Source: Caldifarciminota bacterium RBG_13_43_14
GTDB taxonomy: Bacteria; Hydrothermota; Tepidihabitantia; SM23-42
DNA: 7,729 nucleotides
NCBI GenBank assembly: GCA_001771735.1
Contig: MEUM01000059.1
Location: 240 to 7,968 of the forward strand
Reading direction: 5' to 3'
Shown: positions 6,095 to 7,729 of the stretch, piece by piece
How positions within the stretch are numbered: the first letter of the stretch is position 1
Layout: each line of letters opens with the position of its first letter
Notes under the pieces: generated by a model
Databases searched by the model: none
Told to the model about the DNA's origin: nothing
Seen by the model: the letters and a program-made list of their open reading frames with translations, nothing else
Position numbers and translations under genes: made by a program

Positions 6095-7729
6095 TTGAGA
6101 TTTTTCTTTATTGGGATAAGTATAATTGCATTAGCATACTCTTTAACAGTTGAAGTCCCGGTTATGGAATTAGAATATCAAATCGATAATATCGGTCAAT
6201 TCGATCGCATAAATATTATATCTGCAAATTCGGTCGATGGTCAGCCCGGTACGCCAGAATTGCCGTTAGTCGCCTATAATTATTTACTGCCCCGGGACCA
6301 GGTTACGATTAGCATTGAAGTCAACTCTGCGGTCTGGGAGGAGATCAAGACACAATATTATCTTTATCCAATTCAAAGACCAACATCGATTGAGACCGTT
6401 CAAATTTTTACCGAACCGGATCCGTTTGCCTATAATTCAGCAGAAATAGTCCCGGGGTCGCCGATGATCTCATACCGATGCGGAAATCTACGCGGCTACC
6501 GGCTTTTACAAGTTCAGATCTCACCGTTCCGTTATGTCGCTGCTGATAAAAAACTCTGGGTACTGAAAAAACTATTTTTGAATATTGAGACAAATTATGA
6601 TCTCCCTGGATTTGCGCCCTATCGGACGACAATTATTGGACAGCAGCACACATTGAATTGCTTATCGCAGATAATCATGAATAAAGAGGTCTTGAATAGC
6701 CCCGCCTATACACCATCTATTATTATTCAAGAAAATAGAAAAGATTCATTGCCGGCGGATCTTCCTTCATTAATTGGTCCCCCAGTCGATCTCATTATAA
6801 TTACGGATAATGAACAGCTGAGCGCCTACAATGTTTTTGCCGAGTATAAAAAATCCACCGGTTATAATACTGTAGTCAAGACCATGAGCTGGGTTCGTCA
6901 GAATTACAGTGGTCATAATGATGCTGAACGGATGCGCAATTTCATTAAAGATGCCTATCAATTTTGGGGTATTTCATTCGTGCTGCTAGGCGGGGATACG
7001 CCGATTGTGCCAACCGCATTGGTCTGGATCGACCGCCGTGTGATCTTTTCAGGATTGTGGCTGCCGATCGCTACGGATCTGTATTTTTCTGATCTTGACC
7101 GTGATTGGAACGCTGATGGTGATGATCATATCGGTGAAGTGGAGGATTCGGTCGACCTTTATCCTGATGTATTTGTCGGACGTTTACCAACCAGGAGCAG
7201 CAATGATGTATTGAATTATTTAAGCAAAGAAAAGAAATATAATAATCCTGATACTGCATCATATCAAACCCGTGCGCTTAGTTTTAGTTCAAATCTTGAC
7301 GATAACTGGCCGGGATTGCCCTGGGCAACTGATATCATGAACCGACTGCCATTTTATTTCACCAAGCGCTATCTGGATGAATCATTGGGGAATTTAACCG
7401 TTGAATCATTATATGATTCAATTCACAATGGGTTCAATGTAGTCGTTGGTGTTGGTCATGGCGATGTCAATAATATGGTTATTCATTATGCCTGGCCGCG
7501 TTTATTTATTACCAATTTCTTTTATGATTCATTGAGAAATGATCCTTTATATTCGGGATTATTAACGGTAGTTACCTGCTATACAAATCCATTCCATGCT
7601 GATTGTATGGGCGAGCACTGGGTTATGAACCCGATTGGTGGAGGACTTGCATATCAGGGACCTACCAGTTCCAGTGAAGGAAATATTCATAAAGAATATG
7701 TGAAAAATCTGGTGAGCAATATTTTTACT
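6095..7729 (+). CDS. Secreted gingipain-like cysteine protease, peptidase family C25 (3' truncated)
   Basis: The frame is open for 545 codons to the window's edge with no stop; the start is TTG. A hydrophobic signal peptide (about 1-16, ending ALAYS) leads into an N-terminal propeptide-like domain with GQPGTPELP (49-57) and YNYLLPRD, as in C25 precursors. The catalytic domain begins near 230 (PVDLIIITDNEQL). It shows LLGGDTPIVPT (297-307), an acidic loop DLDRDWNADGDDHIGE (333-348) that probably binds calcium, and YPDVFVGRLPTR (356-367). The dyad is visible: His455 in VGVGHGDVN and Cys495 in LTVVTCYTN, 40 residues apart, followed by GEHWVMNPIGGGLAYQGPT. The family cleaves extracellular proteins after export. 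Beyond the catalytic domain such proteins usually carry Ig-like and sorting domains, which are outside the window, so its export system cannot be judged. Substrate preference is not readable. It is divergent from the SLBB gene and may share regulation with it. Confidence 0.88.
   Translation, partial: MRFFFIGISIIALAYSLTVEVPVMELEYQIDNIGQFDRINIISANSVDGQPGTPELPLVAYNYLLPRDQVTISIEVNSAVWEEIKTQYYLYPIQRPTSIETVQIFTEPDPFAYNSAEIVPGSPMISYRCGNLRGYRLLQVQISPFRYVAADKKLWVLKKLFLNIETNYDLPGFAPYRTTIIGQQHTLNCLSQIIMNKEVLNSPAYTPSIIIQENRKDSLPADLPSLIGPPVDLIIITDNEQLSAYNVFAEYKKSTGYNTVVKTMSWVRQNYSGHNDAERMRNFIKDAYQFWGISFVLLGGDTPIVPTALVWIDRRVIFSGLWLPIATDLYFSDLDRDWNADGDDHIGEVEDSVDLYPDVFVGRLPTRSSNDVLNYLSKEKKYNNPDTASYQTRALSFSSNLDDNWPGLPWATDIMNRLPFYFTKRYLDESLGNLTVESLYDSIHNGFNVVVGVGHGDVNNMVIHYAWPRLFITNFFYDSLRNDPLYSGLLTVVTCYTNPFHADCMGEHWVMNPIGGGLAYQGPTSSSEGNIHKEYVKNLVSNIFT

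Noticed and set aside
6408..7262. Three short - strand reading frames (6408-6632, 6770-6961, 7071-7262)
   Set aside because: They are antisense to the continuous C25 protease frame, which carries the family motifs.

Overview
The window comes from a bacterium of moderate to low GC content. The gene set suggests an uncultivated, diderm-like lineage of the kind known from metagenomes, such as candidate division WOR-3/Stahlbacteria or a relative of the FCB group. The reasons are a gingipain-like C25 protease with a propeptide, a Wza-like SLBB export protein, a MetH that ends after its B12 domain, and Shine-Dalgarno sites with sigma70-type promoters. Near-consensus TTGAC-/TATAAT promoters argue against typical Bacteroidota. 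This placement is an inference; there is no rRNA or marker gene to confirm it.

Region 1 (1-1421, + strand) is a methionine/one-carbon pair. It holds the 3' end of a cobalamin-dependent methionine synthase (MetH, cap plus B12 domain) and, 20 bp later, a short methylenetetrahydrofolate reductase (MetF). MetF makes the 5-methyl-THF that MetH uses.

Region 2 (1424-4626, - strand) is a tight run of four membrane-protein genes, transcribed 4626 to 1424: an FN3-TM-cytoplasmic domain-TM protein, a six-TM protein, a protein with a domain between two TM anchors, and another multi-TM protein. The junctions are 14 bp, 1 bp and an ATGA overlap, and each gene has its own Shine-Dalgarno site. None has a function I can name. 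Together they look like one membrane complex and are the best candidate here for an undescribed system. The soluble domains of the first and third proteins show a parallel order of motifs and may be distant paralogues placed on opposite faces of the membrane. The last gene converges on metF with 2 bp between stop codons.

Region 3 (4627-6094) holds an 84-bp leader rich in inverted repeats, then a polysaccharide-export-type SLBB protein on the - strand, then a 133-bp divergent promoter region. That region has two back-to-back sigma70-like promoters. The leftward one appears to produce a leaderless mRNA for the SLBB protein. The rightward one is a perfect consensus promoter with a perfect 12-bp palindrome in its spacer and a leader of only about 10 nt.

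Region 4 (6095-7729, + strand) is one uninterrupted reading frame, open at the window's end, for a secreted C25 (gingipain-like) cysteine protease with a visible His/Cys dyad. No stretch above 300 bp lacks a gene. No tRNA, rRNA, CRISPR array or mobile element was recognised.
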